This document shows positions 46,278-58,568 of a DNA stretch of 64,000 nucleotides, piece after piece. The notes beneath the pieces were generated by a model. That model had not been told where the DNA came from and did no database searches. It saw only the letters and a program-made list of their open reading frames with translations. The position numbers were made by a program, and so were the translations under genes. The stretch is from Dinochytrium kinnereticum (Eukaryota > Chytridiomycota > Chytridiomycetes > Chytridiales > Chytridiaceae). The stretch lies in the NCBI GenBank assembly GCA_027604005.1, contig JADGJT010000007.1:25935-89934 (forward strand). The letters are read 5' to 3'. Within the stretch, counting starts at the first letter, position 1, and each line of letters starts with the position of its first letter.

Positions 46278-47944
46278 CTTTCTTTTTAACTGAAGGGTTT
46301 AAGGAGTAGCGGGATAAGGGCATCCTCACTTTTTTTTTTCTTCTTTTCATTCTTTTATTCTTTCTTTTTCTTTTTTTTTATGATGATGATGATTTGATGT
46401 GGGGTGGTTTGGCCGTTTTATTATCTATAGTTTCTTCCATTTGTCCATTTCTTTTTGTGGGGGAGAGATCCTTATCTCCCTTCTTTTGTTGTTGTGAGGT
46501 GGTATCTGTCTATGCTGGCTCTTTTTGGAAGTTGAAGCGGGGACGTCCTCTCAGGAGGATCCTCCAAGACGCTGGTCTTGCCCTTAGCTTTCCTTTCCTT
46601 TAAAAGGAGAAGCCCTCCCATCCCCCCTTTACCCTGCTGGCCTTGTTTGTGGTCTGAGAGTCTTTATTGTTTTCTGTCTTTGATTGATCGTCAACGGTTG
46701 TTTTTTTGTTAGTTAGTTATTAATTGTCCTAACCCACAATCATCTTGTTTTCCCCTCCCCACTCCTCTGCCTTTTTTTCCTTCTTTTTCATCTTTTTTTT
46801 TTCTTCTTTCTTCTTTGTTGTTTGTTCCTGTTTGGGTTGCGCAGCGTTCCTCTTTTTTCATTCTTCTTTTCCCTTCATTTCGGTGTTTTGTTCTAGTAAT
46901 CGTGTCTCATATGAATATAGAGGGGGTTGGCCATTATCATTTACCTATGCTTTGGTGCTTGTTTCGGACACGCTGTTCGGACGGATTTGCTGGTGCTGCG
47001 CTGCTGCGCGGCTGCAATGCGGTTTGGCTGCTGGGGGACAGATTGGGACGGATTGGGGCGGATGGGACGGATGGGACGGATGCTGCGGACGTGGAAGTGA
47101 TCGTCTGTGTGGGGGGCGACTGCGAGAACAGGAGGATGAATGCGGGCGAGAGATGGGGCACGGCGTCTTGTGCAAATAAACACTCTGGCCAGTCATCACG
47201 TCCATCCAGTCAGTGCTTGCTCATTGCAAGTAATCATCCACCGCACGTCCATCCAGTCAGCGCTTGCTCATTGCAAGTAATCATCCACCGCAGGAACAAA
47301 TGAAAGGGCTGAGCTTGCTCTTCAAACCCTCATGGGGGACGCGCGTGGGAGGCACGGGATGATAGCATGCTTCAGTAGGACTGCATTCAGCCAAACAACA
47401 CGCACACACACAAATACCTGTTAATGGATTTCCAGTGATGTGTTTACACGCGTCCCTCCACCCGCAGGTTGCGCGTCGCCCAAACACGCGTCGCCAGTGC
47501 CGTAGACGCTGAGTTTTCTTCATGACATTCGGACCCTTGGACTCTGGATTCATTTTGTTCGAAATTTTTCAGAACCTCCTTTCCCTTGCCGTGGTTGCTT
47601 CCTCACAGACCACAACGTCAACCGCCGCTGATTTGATTTTCTGTAAGAGGATTCGTGCTGGGTGGGTGATGCATCGAGTTGTTGCGTGGGGATTGCTGTT
47701 TGATTGGATCGAGTGAGGGGGGATGTGTGGAGGTTGGGGGGTTGTCGGGGGACATTTGCACCGACATTCTTTTTCTTGATGTTTTGTGGATGCCTATGCT
47801 TTGTTGGGGCTCGATGACAAAGTAGCTTGATATGATGATGGCTTTTTTTTGAACTTTCTCCAGGAATCCTGACCTTAATCTTTCTTTTTGTTTTTCTTTT
47901 TTCAAGCGAAGCCTTTGTGAAGAGCAGTTGTTGTTGTTCAGGAA
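46278..47944. other. Intergenic region between CTD phosphatase and NIMA kinase
   Basis: The first part is T-rich 3' UTR-like sequence (46320-46390, 46760-46810). Then come a G-rich stretch at 47030-47110 with repeated GGGACGGAT units, a 47-base tandem duplication at 47199-47292, and a pyrimidine-rich run (47880-47905) ending in TTGTTCAG just before the NIMA kinase ATG. The CAG there suggests a 5' UTR intron. Short ORFs such as the one at 47522-47716 have no family character. Confidence 0.5.
47199..47292. repeat. 47-base tandem duplication
   Basis: Two adjacent 47-base copies, 47199-47245 and 47246-47292, start CGTCCATCCAGTCAG and end ATCATCCACCGCA. They differ at one base (T versus C within CAGTGC/CAGCGC), so the duplication is recent. 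It lies in an intergenic region. Confidence 0.9.
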
Positions 47945-50880
47945 ATGATGGAGAATTATGAGCCTCTGGAGGTTATTGGAAGCGGTGAGTTGAGGCTTTA
48001 AGACCTCCGTTTCTTTCTTTTGTGAAGAGAAGAGGATGGCCCATGACATCAATTGACTGTCGAAAAATGGTGCATGTTGCTGATGCTCTGCTTGTTCTCA
48101 TCAGGGTCTTTTGGGATGATTCGCAAGGTTCGACGCAAGTCTGATGGAAAGGTAAGCCAGTTTTCAGTTGGACATACTCTCTTTGCGACCCTATAACGCC
48201 CGTGAAGATCCTGGCTTGCAAGGAGATCGATTACCGAAAGATGACGGAGAAGGAGAAGAAACAGCTTGTGGCGGAGGTTAACATTCTGAGGGAGCTACGT
48301 CATCCGAATATTGTCCGTTATTATGAGCGGTCTGTGGATAAGAATAATTGCATGATTTATATCATTATGGGTGCGTAAAGAGTTTTTTGTTGCTTGCTTT
48401 TGTTTTAGACTTGACCTAGGCCATGCTTTCTATTTGCTTTCCCTTTGATGGAGTGAGTTTTGAGTGAAACTGACTTGTTTTTTTCATGTCTCGCGGTGCC
48501 GTTATGTGTGTTTTTTTTTTTTTAGAGTACTGCGAAGGAGGTAAGATCTCATTTTTTTTAGCACTTGAGGCCGTGCCATCGTATGAAAACAGTTCCTGAC
48601 CAGTTTTTCATATAGGCGATCTTTCTGTTATCATTCGGCAGTGCAAAAAAGAAAAGTGGGTTTTATACATCGTCCTGCTCCTCCTCTTCTCTTCTAAATT
48701 CGTTGCACAGCAAGCGAATCCCTGAGGACATTATCTGGAATCTCCTCACCCAACTTCTTCTTGCCTTGCACGAGTGCCATCATGGGAAGGTGGCGGGGTC
48801 GGGCAAGCCTAGGCCATCTGTGATTCATAGGTTAGTACTTTTCTGTTAAGGGATTGTGTAATTATACTTACGTGCCTCTTAGGGACATTAAACCTGATAA
48901 TGGTAGGAGTTCTTGGACATATAATTTCTAATTCAGGTTGGCAGTTTTCCTTGATGGGGCGCAGAATGTGAAGTTGGGAGATTTCGGCTTGTCGAGGATT
49001 ATTGAGAACCCCGAGTCAGAATTCGCCAAAACTTATGTTGGGTTCGTTTCGTTTTTTACTCTCAGGGGATGCTTTTGTGGCTCTGGCATGTAGACTTGTT
49101 GCCCACTTATTAACATTTTTGCCTTTCTATCTATATTATTGGGTTTCGGAAACTCAGCACGCCATTTTATATGTCACCGGTATGGACTATGCCCTCTTTT
49201 GTCTGTTAATTTTGGCTTGTGACCTTTGAACAGGAGGTCTTTTCATCAAATTATAATATGAAGTCGGATGTTTGGGCTCTAGGTACGATTGCTAACTTCC
49301 CGATTGGTCGTTGGCAGCTTTCTAAGACTTTAATTATAGGATGTCTCATTTATGAATTATGCGCGTTGGAGTATGTATTGGATATGAACAATAATTATCA
49401 CTCTGACCCCTTTCTCTTTCTCTAGACCCCCGTTTCAGGCTAAAACTCAGTCTGGATTGACCGCCAAAATCAAGGAAGGCAGGATCAGTCAGCTTCCGTC
49501 TCCGGTACTTTTTCCTTTGTTTGCGAAGGCTTCTTACTTTTTTTTTTAGTACTCTTTGGAACTCAGTAATGTCGTTCGGGCCATGCTTACCGTTGAGGTG
49601 AGACTCTGTCGCGGTTGTTTTGCCCAGATGCTAATCTATTTTTAACAACTCGTCTTTCAAGTCCAAGAAAAGACCTGGAACGACGGAGATACTCAAGCTT
49701 GGCAGGATACGGCTTGTTATAAAGGAGCGTGAACTCAGTGCTCTGTAAGTTAAATTCTCAGAATTTTTTGGCCTTACGGATCTCAACTTTTCTCCTATGG
49801 CATATAGCCAGATCGAGCTCCGTAGAAAGGACGAGGATTTGAAGCGGAGAGAGGCGGCCTTGGATGTGCGTGAGGCTGCTGTTGCGGCTAGGGAAGATTT
49901 GCTAAGAAGGGCTGGGACTGGGCCGAATGATGCGGGCCAGCCAGGGATAGTGCGGTCGGCCGTGGCATTGTCATCACTATCGTGTGCCTCTACTGCAGTT
50001 GATGAGTCAAGAAGGGTACCCGATCAAAACGATAGTCATGGTAGGTTTTTTTCTTCCAATAACTTAGGCTACCCTTTCAGTTGATGCACATCTCTGACTA
50101 GCTGATACCTAACCCCTTCTTTTTTTTCTTTTTTTTTCTGGTCCCCATAGATGTTTCGAAGCAAATGAGTGGTGCGCACGTCTCTTCGAGGGAGAGAAGG
50201 CCGTTAGATGAGAGACGCGGGTCCAACACGTGAGAAGCCTTTGACCTAATTTTTTTTGAAGGGAGTTTAGCTAACATCTGATTGCTAGCCAAAACGTTAG
50301 CGCCTCGGCGCTTCCGCAAGCTACACACCACTCACATCGCACTCAATATTCATCAACAGCTAACTTTACGGGGAACCCTCGACCCTTGCGGGCAACAACC
50401 TCTCATGAATCCCTATCAAGGCAATCCTCCGCCCCAGCCTTTGCTCCAGCCAACCCCCGCCCAACATCCGACTCAAGGCATCACCAACCTATCGCTCATC
50501 ATCCACCAACCACTGCACACACAAACTTCAACCCTCCTCCAGTGGGCACTCATCAGCAGTACCCAGGTGCCTCGCGTGCACACAGCAATACCTTTAGCAA
50601 TCAAAGAGAGAGTGAAAGGGCCGCCGCTGTTGGCGCTAATCCTTCAACGCATGGGGGAGCTCAGTACCGGATATCTCCCACAGCCACTGTGCCTTCTGTG
50701 TCTCCTGCCACGGTGGGTGCAGTGAGCAGAGATATTCAGAGGATCGCGATATCGGCGCCAACGGGTGTGCCGAACACGCTGATGAGCACACCTGTTGCTG
50801 CACATCGTGGTGGGATGGTGGGGTCTGGTGGTGTCTCGGCAGTTGTGCCTGCATCGCCAGCGATGCACCTTTCGCCTTGA
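47945..50880 (+). CDS. NIMA-related kinase (NEK2/KIN3/Fin1 type)
   Basis: Many short exons. The kinase domain opens with YEPLEVIGSGSFGMIRKVRR, then LACKEIDYRKMTEKEK with the ATP Lys, LRELRHPNIVRYYER, and PSVIHRDIKPDN. Next are VKLGDFGLSRI, TYVGTPFYMSPEVF, SDVWALGCLIYELCALEPPF and a final SKKRPGTTEIL. Ser after DFGL and the TPFYMSPE activation segment are NEK-like. A charged helix follows (ELRRKDEDLKRREAALDVRE), consistent with the coiled coil NEK2 uses to dimerise. Then comes a long Ser/Pro/His/Thr-rich tail to the stop at 50880. Expected role: mitotic entry, spindle pole or septation control. A start at ATG 47945 is followed directly by a second ATG. The introns in this gene are notably short. 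Confidence 0.9.
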
Positions 50881-51072
50881 AGTAATCCGTTTGACTGTTT
50901 AGACAGAGGCTGGACTTGCTTTTACTGCCGGGGCCTTGTGTCTTACTGAGCGAGGGACGTTGAGGCATGGCCCCACAGTGGCTACGCGTGAGTATTCACA
51001 AATACGTAAAATAAATATTCGAAATTGCCGAAGAAGCACAGTACAGTGTCCGGAAGGTCGAACGTCTTTGTG

Positions 51073-54028
51073 ATGGATGAGCCCAAAGAAGTCGACATTC
51101 AGGCGATGGCCGAGAGACTTGCTGACGTCCTCACGTCGTTAGGGTACCGCCATGAGGCTGGGACCCCGCATGTTCCACCGAGTAAATCTCTGAATATGAA
51201 GGCCACCTCTGCGGTTGATACTCCGTCTTCTCTGGTTGATCTTCTGCAGAGTGTGTTGAGCATTCAGCAGTCCAGGCCACTCTTGGAGTGGATGACAGAG
51301 GCGTTTGATGAGCCTCTGCATAGATCTTTAAAGCTTTCAAAAGTGGAGGGGTTGAGTGGTGGTGGTGGGGATGGGGATGGGGAGGTGAGGAGGGCGGAGA
51401 GGGTTTTGGGGTTTGATATTCTGACGGAGGATGAGGGCGTTATGTGAGTATGGTTTTTTTGTCTTTTCTTTTGTCAAATCGCTGAATATGAGATACACCT
51501 TTTTTTTTTCCTATTACCTCATGGCGTTTATTGTTTCTTTTTTGTTTCGCCCTATTTTTTTCTCTGATATCTGGGAATGTTAATGAGCGCATAAATCTGT
51601 AAGATATGATGAGCTGGCTCAGAGGGAGCTGTTGGAAGAGGTTCGAGTTTTTCAAAGGTGTAGCTCTTGTAACTGTTTTTTTTAGCTGAATGACAGAACA
51701 GCATTCTTATCCGCGGATGCCGATATCTCCTCATTCATATCCCAAGAAGAAGACTTCAGGTACGTGATCCGGCTTTTAATCACGACTCTGACTTAACTGT
51801 TCCCCACAGAAACGATATCAACTCTTTTAAATCCCGCATCAAACCCCTCGACAAGCACATTCAAACCCTCCATGCCCAAATTAAAAACATGCGGTAATGG
51901 GCCGTGCTGGCGTTTCACTTGTCCTTTTTTTTTTTTTTTTTTTTTTTTTTGACACTTGCTTACAGATTACTGAAGGAGGAAAACGATCAACGATTGAGAA
52001 GACTTATGGATCATGAGGAGGATCTGGATCGACGAATTGCAAAGCAGTGCAGCGAAAATGCGCATGCTTCTGGGCAGGTTTGGCGTTTTTATGACGTCTT
52101 TTCGTGACGCTTCTATCTCTTTCATTATGATCGAAGGTCGATTCTGCTCTTCACGGGAGCGCGCAAAGTATTGATGGGTTTTTGGAGGCACTTGGTAGGC
52201 TTGAGGAGGATTTATTAAACTCATATTGGTTGCTTTTATTTTTGAAGATAGACAAGATGGAGGATTCCTGTTTCAAGCAAAGTCGAGCGTCCGTGAATTT
52301 ATAGAGAGTGAGGATGAGGAAGTTAAGCGGTTGACGACAGCACTGCATGATGAGTTTGGGGAGGTGCGTGTGCCATTCAAGGCTTATTACTAAAGAGGAT
52401 GGTTAGATTAATATGGATAAGGCTGTGAAAGCTTATCAAACTGCGGACTTGAATGGTATGTTTCTTTTGGAGACGCGTTTTTTTTGTTTTATTTTTTACC
52501 TTCTTTGATGATGCTGGTTCCTTTCCTTTCCTTTTCTCTTACTTTTGCATACTGAATTCGGCATCTGTGCATGCTATCAGCCCCGATGAACGAAATTCTG
52601 GAAGAGGAAATAGATCGTCTGGTCTCTGTGTAAGTGCTTCAACGATAGTTCTGATTCCTTGTGATGACCTGCCACTTCACACAGATTTGCGATGACAGAG
52701 AAGCAACACTTTGAAGAACTCCTCGGTCATTCCTTCACAACGGCAAAACTACATCACATTCGTGGCCTTCAGGATAACAGCGAACTCGAGTCCCACGCCA
52801 GTTTATCACGGTAATTTATTTGGCTACTTCCCCATCCAATGCTTTTTCTCGACGTTAAATATGCTCTTCAATGTAGGGTAAAGCTCGCACAGAACGAGAG
52901 TAAGATAAAGGAGATGATGTCTTCTGTTGACAGAATTCGAAAGTCGGAGCTGGGTCCTCTGTGGACTGAAGCTGCTGAGGCAGAGGTTCGGGCACCCGTG
53001 ATGGCTAAAATCTATGAGGCCAAGCGACGGAAGCTAGAACTCATGTTGGAAAGGATTGCTGAGGTGCGACTTTCTTCGTGGCTTTTCTTCGTATCTTTTT
53101 CTGACATAGAGTGAAGTTTAAAAAAGCGCTTGAAGAGATTTTTGAGAGGAAAAGTACTCTTAATGGGTCTCTTCATAAGGATTTTGAATTGCTACGGCAT
53201 CAGTCACATGTGATTGAATCCCTAAACCATGAGCTTGCTATGCGACGAAAGACATTTGAGGACACAATGGTGATTCTTTTCTATCATGGTTCAACGCCTA
53301 AATCTCAATCAGGAGTACCTCTCTTTACCTGAACTCGAGCCTAACAGGCCTTCTCCAAGGTTTATGGATACAGCCGACCGCATTCTTATCAGTATGAAAG
53401 AGGCACTGGAAGGAGGAACTGAGAACGGTTCGTTAACACGTTGGGGGGATGACCTTTCTAATTGTTGTGTCTAGTGGAGGAGGTGATAAAGCAGCTCTCT
53501 CAAATTGAAGACGGTGGTGGCCCAGAGAGGAGCAACCCTACGATTGTCTGCTCGCTGGAGACGCTTTACAACTCTGCTAATAGTGTATTGCATCACGTGG
53601 AAGAAGTGCAGCGAAGCTTTGAGACGATGAAGCATGCGCGTTTGGAGCGCGTTGGTGACATGTAGGGCGGGGTTTCTTTTGTGTTGATTTTCTATTATTA
53701 AACTTTAGCGCGGTAGTGGTCCTGGAGATGGAGGTTAATGATGTCTTGCTTTTAGGACTGCTACAGAAGAAAGGGTTCTGGCAATGCTGTTTGAGGAATC
53801 TTCGACATCCCGATTATCGTTTTTCTCAAAGGTGTGCCGTGATTTTTGGGTTTGTTTGTTCATTTCCCTCCCTTTTTTGTTTTTCCAGGAGTGGATGGAA
53901 ACGGAAAGGAATATGAAGAGCGCGGTGGAACAGCTGCAACCTCTTGTTCGTGAAGCATCGATGGTACGTTGAACCGCCATATCTCCATTGACTTGTTTCA
54001 GGCCATCCGTCAGGCAACCAGTGCATAG
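51073..54028 (+). CDS. Coiled-coil protein, candidate augmin subunit HAUS3
   Basis: About thirteen short exons encode roughly 600 residues, the usual HAUS3 size. The N-terminal domain has LADVLTSLGY, PLLEWMTEAF, FDILTEDEGVM and then YDELAQRELLEEVR. This parallels the HAUS3 pattern of a GY(P) start, a (F)LxW core and an (L)SxxEL...YxxL segment. The rest is mostly coiled coil: RLLKEENDQRLRRLMDHEED, IRKSELGPLWTEAAEAEV, KRRKLELMLERIAE, FERKSTLNGSLHKDFELLRH, VEEVQRSFETMKHARLERV. It ends at the stop 54026-54028. If correct it would bind gamma-tubulin to spindle microtubules for branching nucleation. Start 51073 was chosen; an upstream ATG at 50967 could join through a small intron in frame. Identity rests on the N-terminal resemblance only. 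Confidence 0.6.
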
Positions 54029-54122
54029 CTTTGCGCTTAAAGTTAATGAGGAGGAATCCTCTTCAAAACATGCATGCGATGCTCATTCTTGTGTATTTTC
54101 ATTTTTATGAATATAAGACACG

Positions 54123-56731
54123 CTACTTCTTCTTCCCCTTTGCTCGTTCCGATGCAACCTTCTGTTTTCGCTTCTTTACCGCCTTTGGCATCTTGTTCTT
54201 TCGTTTCTCGCGCTTCTCCTCCTTCGTGGCAGCTTTCCTTGCCTGTAATATGTAGCAGTTAATGTGTGAAAGGGCATTGTAACAAGGTATTATGGAACTA
54301 AAGAAACATAAAATATAGTGTGAGTTAAAATACCTTCTTCGCCTCTTTATCCTCATCCTTCTTTTGCTTTGACCTCCTCTCCCCACCCTCCAAGCCTTCC
54401 CCATTCTCATCGACACCATCCTCATCCTCCTCATCGTCGTCATCATCATCACTCCCTTCCTCATTATCCCCACCAGATCCAGACCCATCCGACTCACCAG
54501 CCTCACTACTCTCCTCCTCATCCGCCAATCCCGACTCCGGGCCAGCAACAAGGCCAATGACTTTCCCATAAAGATCGACAGCGCTCGCCTCCCCTTTCCG
54601 ACTCTTTGCGATGTCCCTCTCGGCATCCAAAACCTCGTCCAACGTTCTCGGGATGAAGGCGGATTGGAAGACAGCAGCCTCAACCATGGCCTCAGCGTTT
54701 TCGCCGTACCCCTCTGGTCTGGCATCGATGGAATTGTGGAGAAGGGTGACGTAGGCGTCGAGGGCTTCATCCTCGTCCTCAAGCTTCACGGCGGATTTGA
54801 TGGCGGCAAAGTCGGTGACGATAAAGTCAAATAGGTCACGTAGGTTCATGATGGAGGTATCGCAGCGTTTGCCAAAATAATCGACAACGTTTGAGCAGTC
54901 TTTGCGGAGGAACTCGAGGGCGTGGGGGTGGTCGTGCTCGACTGATTGTGAGACGTCAATAACGTATAGTGTTTTTTGGTGGTATCTAGGTGGAGCAGTC
55001 AGGTTTTTTGTGTTTAATTGTTTTTACAATTGTTTCAGGAGGGCAATTTAATGACTTACAGGAGGTTGTATTCACTCAAATCAGCGTGGACAAGCTTGCA
55101 CTTATGGTACATCTTCCACATCATCTTAATAAGGTGGATGTACAGCGTTCGGAATACTACCGGGTCTGTGATAGCGGCATCCTTCAGCCTCGGAGAAGCC
55201 CTAGACAAAACGGTAAGTATTTGATAAAAAATGAGGGATGAAAGTTACCATCCGCCTTTATCACCTAGGAAGGTCATGAGCAGGACATGCATTCTCAAAA
55301 GGAGAGGATCAGGGCAAGGAATCCCGGCAAGTTGCAGTCTCTTTAGGTTCCGCATCTCCTTTTCTGCCCACAGCTTGACCATCTTCCTAGGATTGGATTT
55401 CGCGTAGCCGTGACGGAATCGGAATTCTCCAGTAACGTAGCGGTCACGGTCCTTGAACGTAAGGATCGAGGTCTTATAGATCTTGATTGCTCTGTGCTGT
55501 CCATCATCTGTCGTGGCGTGGTACACGTTCGCCTTGTTTTTGTATGAGTATTATCATGATATTGAAAGTAAACGTTAAGGAATTTAAAACCTACCTCCTT
55601 TCCTGTGCTAATGCAACCGTTAATCTCGAAAATAATGTTCCGATTAAGCATCTTAAAAAGGATAATTCGGGTTCTTGGATCCAACACCTGCTCGACCGTT
55701 GCTCTATCCGCCTTGTCCTTATGCACATGCCTAAAAAAGATGTGGGTGAATATAAAGGAGGTGTAATAAAAAAAACGAGGAAATGAACGATCATCCTACT
55801 TATCAACCCCTTCCGCCTTCCTAGAACTCATCTTCACGTCACTTGTTACTGAAGAAGAGAGCCTCATCCCTTCACCTCCGCCATCTGGCATAAATTAAAA
55901 TTAGGCGCCCCACATTCAGCAGATATCAAAAGCCCTACCTAGCCTGATCCTTGAAGCGAATTTTGCACTCAAGGCTTCCATGAGCGCCAGCTCCGCATCG
56001 GCCTTGGACTTCGGTTGCTCCGCCGACTTTGGCTGTTTACGAGCCAGAAGAGGTCGCACTGCAGTAGTGGAATTTGTGGTGTGATGCTCAGCAGAGTCGG
56101 TGGGTTTGGATGTGGAGGAAGTGTTGTTGATCGTGCTTTGGTTTCGCAGTTTGTTGAATTGTTTGGTGAAGTCTTGAGTGAGGAAGAGGGGTGTTCACAG
56201 CTGAAGTAAGTTGCATGCATTTCTTTGTCGGTGTGGTTGTTTGTCATGGAAGAACGACAACAACAAATGAGAAGCAGGTGAAGGATGCCTACCTGATCCT
56301 GCCTCAAACCATTGATCCCCATAATTCAGATCCAAATCCCTATCCCCCTCAAGATCGTCAAAGTCATCGTCATAATCATCAAATCCTTCATCCGATGCCG
56401 TGCCATCCTCGCCCCCTTCACCATCAGCATCAGCACCTCCGCCATCCGTATTCGACTCTCCAGGTGAAGAAGGCTCTGTGGGTGTTCCAGGATCCGACAA
56501 GGCAATGGTGCGGTTGAACTTGGGAACAAACGACGGGTTGATGGGAAGGGGTGGAAAGTCCATGCCAGTCTCCAAGGCAGCGAGTTTTGAAGACCCGGCG
56601 GCAGATGATGCATTTGTTTTTGGGGCATTGGGGTGGACGGATCGCTTTGGTTTCGTTTCGGCGACAGGCACATCCTCCTCGGCGTCAGAGAACTGGCCGT
56701 CGATGGGGTTGGATGCCTTGCTTGCTGACAT
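54123..56731 (-). CDS. RIO1: RIO1 atypical protein kinase
   Basis: Read leftwards from ATG 56731 ([12 protein letters not shown]). After an acidic N-terminus ([23 protein letters not shown]) comes a linker ([17 protein letters not shown]). The RIO domain follows: [94 protein letters not shown] catalytic loop and [13 protein letters not shown]. The last exons hold a long Asp/Glu/Ser-rich tail (55 residues or so) and a Lys/Arg-rich end. This is the RIO1 rather than RIO2 pattern. The protein acts in late 40S ribosome maturation and in cell-cycle control. Multiple short introns interrupt the coding sequence. Its stop lies 94 bases from the HAUS3-like stop (convergent). Confidence 0.94.
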
Positions 56732-56986
56732 GCTTCTCGCAGTTGAAAATCCAGCAAAAAAGAAAATAAGGCATTTGGTGCTTTTATTGACCACCACACA
56801 ACACAAGCGACGGAGCCTCTGCGCTGATGTTGTGATGTTAAGGAAGATTGGGTACTGATTGCTGCGGGGAGGAGCAGGATATCGGAGCGGCAACAGTGCT
56901 TTGGGGGTCTGTGGGGTGGGGATGAAAAGAGGCCACGGCGAGTGGTTTGAGCATTGAGGAAAAGCCGCGCGGACAGACCGAGAGGC

Positions 56987-57531
56987 TCATGCTGCAGGCT
57001 GTTGGAGCTTGGGCATGATCAGGTTGATGTACAGCAGGAAAATGCCCATTACGGTGAACCTAGATCAGAAGTTTAATAACAATATATAAAGAGCATCAAA
57101 CATGACAAAAAGAAACGACGGGAGAAAGTTCAAACACTCACGATAAGCTTCCAGCTCCTTGCCTAAACTCTCGCTCACTGCCCTTGGTGGAGACGAACGA
57201 AACAATCGCGCTAAAGAGGGCCAACCAGGCCAGCGGGCGAATCTTAGAGAGAACACCACCCACACCCAAGAGAATGGCCATGAATCCGAGAAGGTCCGCA
57301 TCTAACTCTTCCTCATTGACCTTTGGCTGTTCGAAGGGCACGATGGCTGCGATTGAAAGAAGGGGTCCAGTCAGCAAAGAAAGGAATCCTGACACAGCAT
57401 CGGGGCCATAAGTCCCCCTTCGATCTTTCCCACGGGTGGCCAGACATCACTGGCACATGAGCGTTGACGGGTGGAAGCCGCAGCTCACCTTCAGGCAGCC
57501 TCGGGTCGTCCCTCGCGAGCTTGAATCCCAT
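56987..57531 (-). CDS. Asterix (PAT10/WDR83OS) family membrane protein
   Basis: Three exons encode about 105 residues: MGFKLARDDPRLPE, then AIVPFEQPKVNEEELDADLL through SEREFRQGAGSLS, then FTVMGIFLLYINLIMPKLQQ. Three hydrophobic segments are visible (LLGFMAILLGVGGVL; IRPLAWLALFSAIVSFVS; FTVMGIFLLYINLIM), and FISFANSRSSE of animals matches VSFVSTKGSERE here. The family is the small subunit of the ER PAT complex, an intramembrane chaperone for multi-pass proteins. Identification relies on overall pattern and length rather than a strict motif. The gene is divergent from the CHP-type EF-hand gene, with starts 51 bases apart. Confidence 0.8.
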
Positions 57532-57582
57532 CCTGGAGCAGCTGTTGTTGGGGTCAGAATGGTAGTGTGACAAATCACTATT

Positions 57583-58302
57583 ATGGGGACTGGTAGTTCG
57601 AAACTGCAGGCGCCAGAGCTGGAGCACCTGAAGGCCATCACGCCGTTCTCCGACGACCAGATCAACCGCCTCTACAGCAGGTTCAAGCAGCTGGACAAGG
57701 CGCGCTGCGGCAGCATCCGTCCAGAGGACATGATGGCGCTGCCCGAGCTGGCGATGAATCCACTGGCTAACCGCATCGTCTCCGTCATGGACGCCGAGGG
57801 CCGCAGCGAGATAAACTTCAAGCAGTTTTTGCAGAGCCTGGCGGTCTTTTCGAAGGAGACTAGGAGGGAGTCGAAACTTGAATGTTTGTTCTGGCATGCA
57901 TGCATTCATTTGGAACTGGGCGCTTATCTAATCCCCTCCACTTTCCTTGTCATAGTTGCCTTCAAGGTTTACGATGTGAATGGGGACGGTCTTATTGACA
58001 ATGAGGATTTGAAGACCATCTTAAAGCTCATGGTTGGAAAGTCGCTGGTGGAGGAAGAGATTCAACACCTTGTTGATAAGACTATTTTGGAGGCTGATAC
58101 GATTGATAAGGATGGATTCATCTCTTTCGATGAATTCAAGAGGGTCGGTGGATTTTTCTGAAACCTCTAACATTGGTTTTTTGCTTCCGTCTTTTTCTCT
58201 CAACATTTATAGCTAATGCTCCTTTTCCTTTCTCACCATTACCTCCATTATCAGGCTCTCTTCTCGGCGGATCTGGAAAGAGTCCTCTCGGTGGATTTCT
58301 AA
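57583..58302 (+). CDS. Calcineurin B homologous (CHP-type) EF-hand protein
   Basis: Three exons encode about 190 residues. The start MGTGSSKLQAPELEHLK has an N-myristoylation-type glycine. It continues with INRLYSRFKQLDKA, LPELAMNPLANRIVSVMDAE and FAFKVYDVNGDGLIDNEDL. The last exons hold LMVGKSLVEEEIQ, VDKTILEADTIDKDGFISFD and ALFSADLERVLSVDF. EF-hands 3 (DVNGDGLIDNED) and 4 (DTIDKDGFISFDE) keep the Ca2+ ligands. EF-hands 1 (DKARCGSI) and 2 (DAEGRSEINF) have lost most. This is the CHP1 pattern rather than that of calcineurin B proper, which keeps four. Likely a Ca2+-dependent regulator on membranes. In many fungi a CHP-type paralogue coexists with calcineurin B; the partner here is unknown. 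Confidence 0.85.
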
Positions 58303-58568
58303 TGGCCTACTTTTTCTTTTTTTTCATAGAGTGCTCGTAGAATGACCTCATTCCTTGCTTTTTGTCTGAACTTCACGTATACATAAAGATTGAAAAAGCG
58401 TTATACTTTGGATTGAATTTCATTACTTTGAAAGAGATTGCTTAAGATTCTGCTTTTATAAAGTTGTTGTTATGCGATGAATAATGATAAGGCCAGGAAC
58501 TAATAGAAAAGGAAAACGAGAGCAACGAAACACTCTCCCATTATGCTGCAAAATCGCCCTTTCTTGCC

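Noticed and set aside
47199..47292. Possible CRISPR-like repeat
   Set aside because: Only two directly adjacent copies without spacers, in a fungal genome.
47522..47716. Short ORF upstream of the NIMA kinase
   Set aside because: No family features, no Kozak-like or splice support, and likely part of a promoter or 5' UTR.
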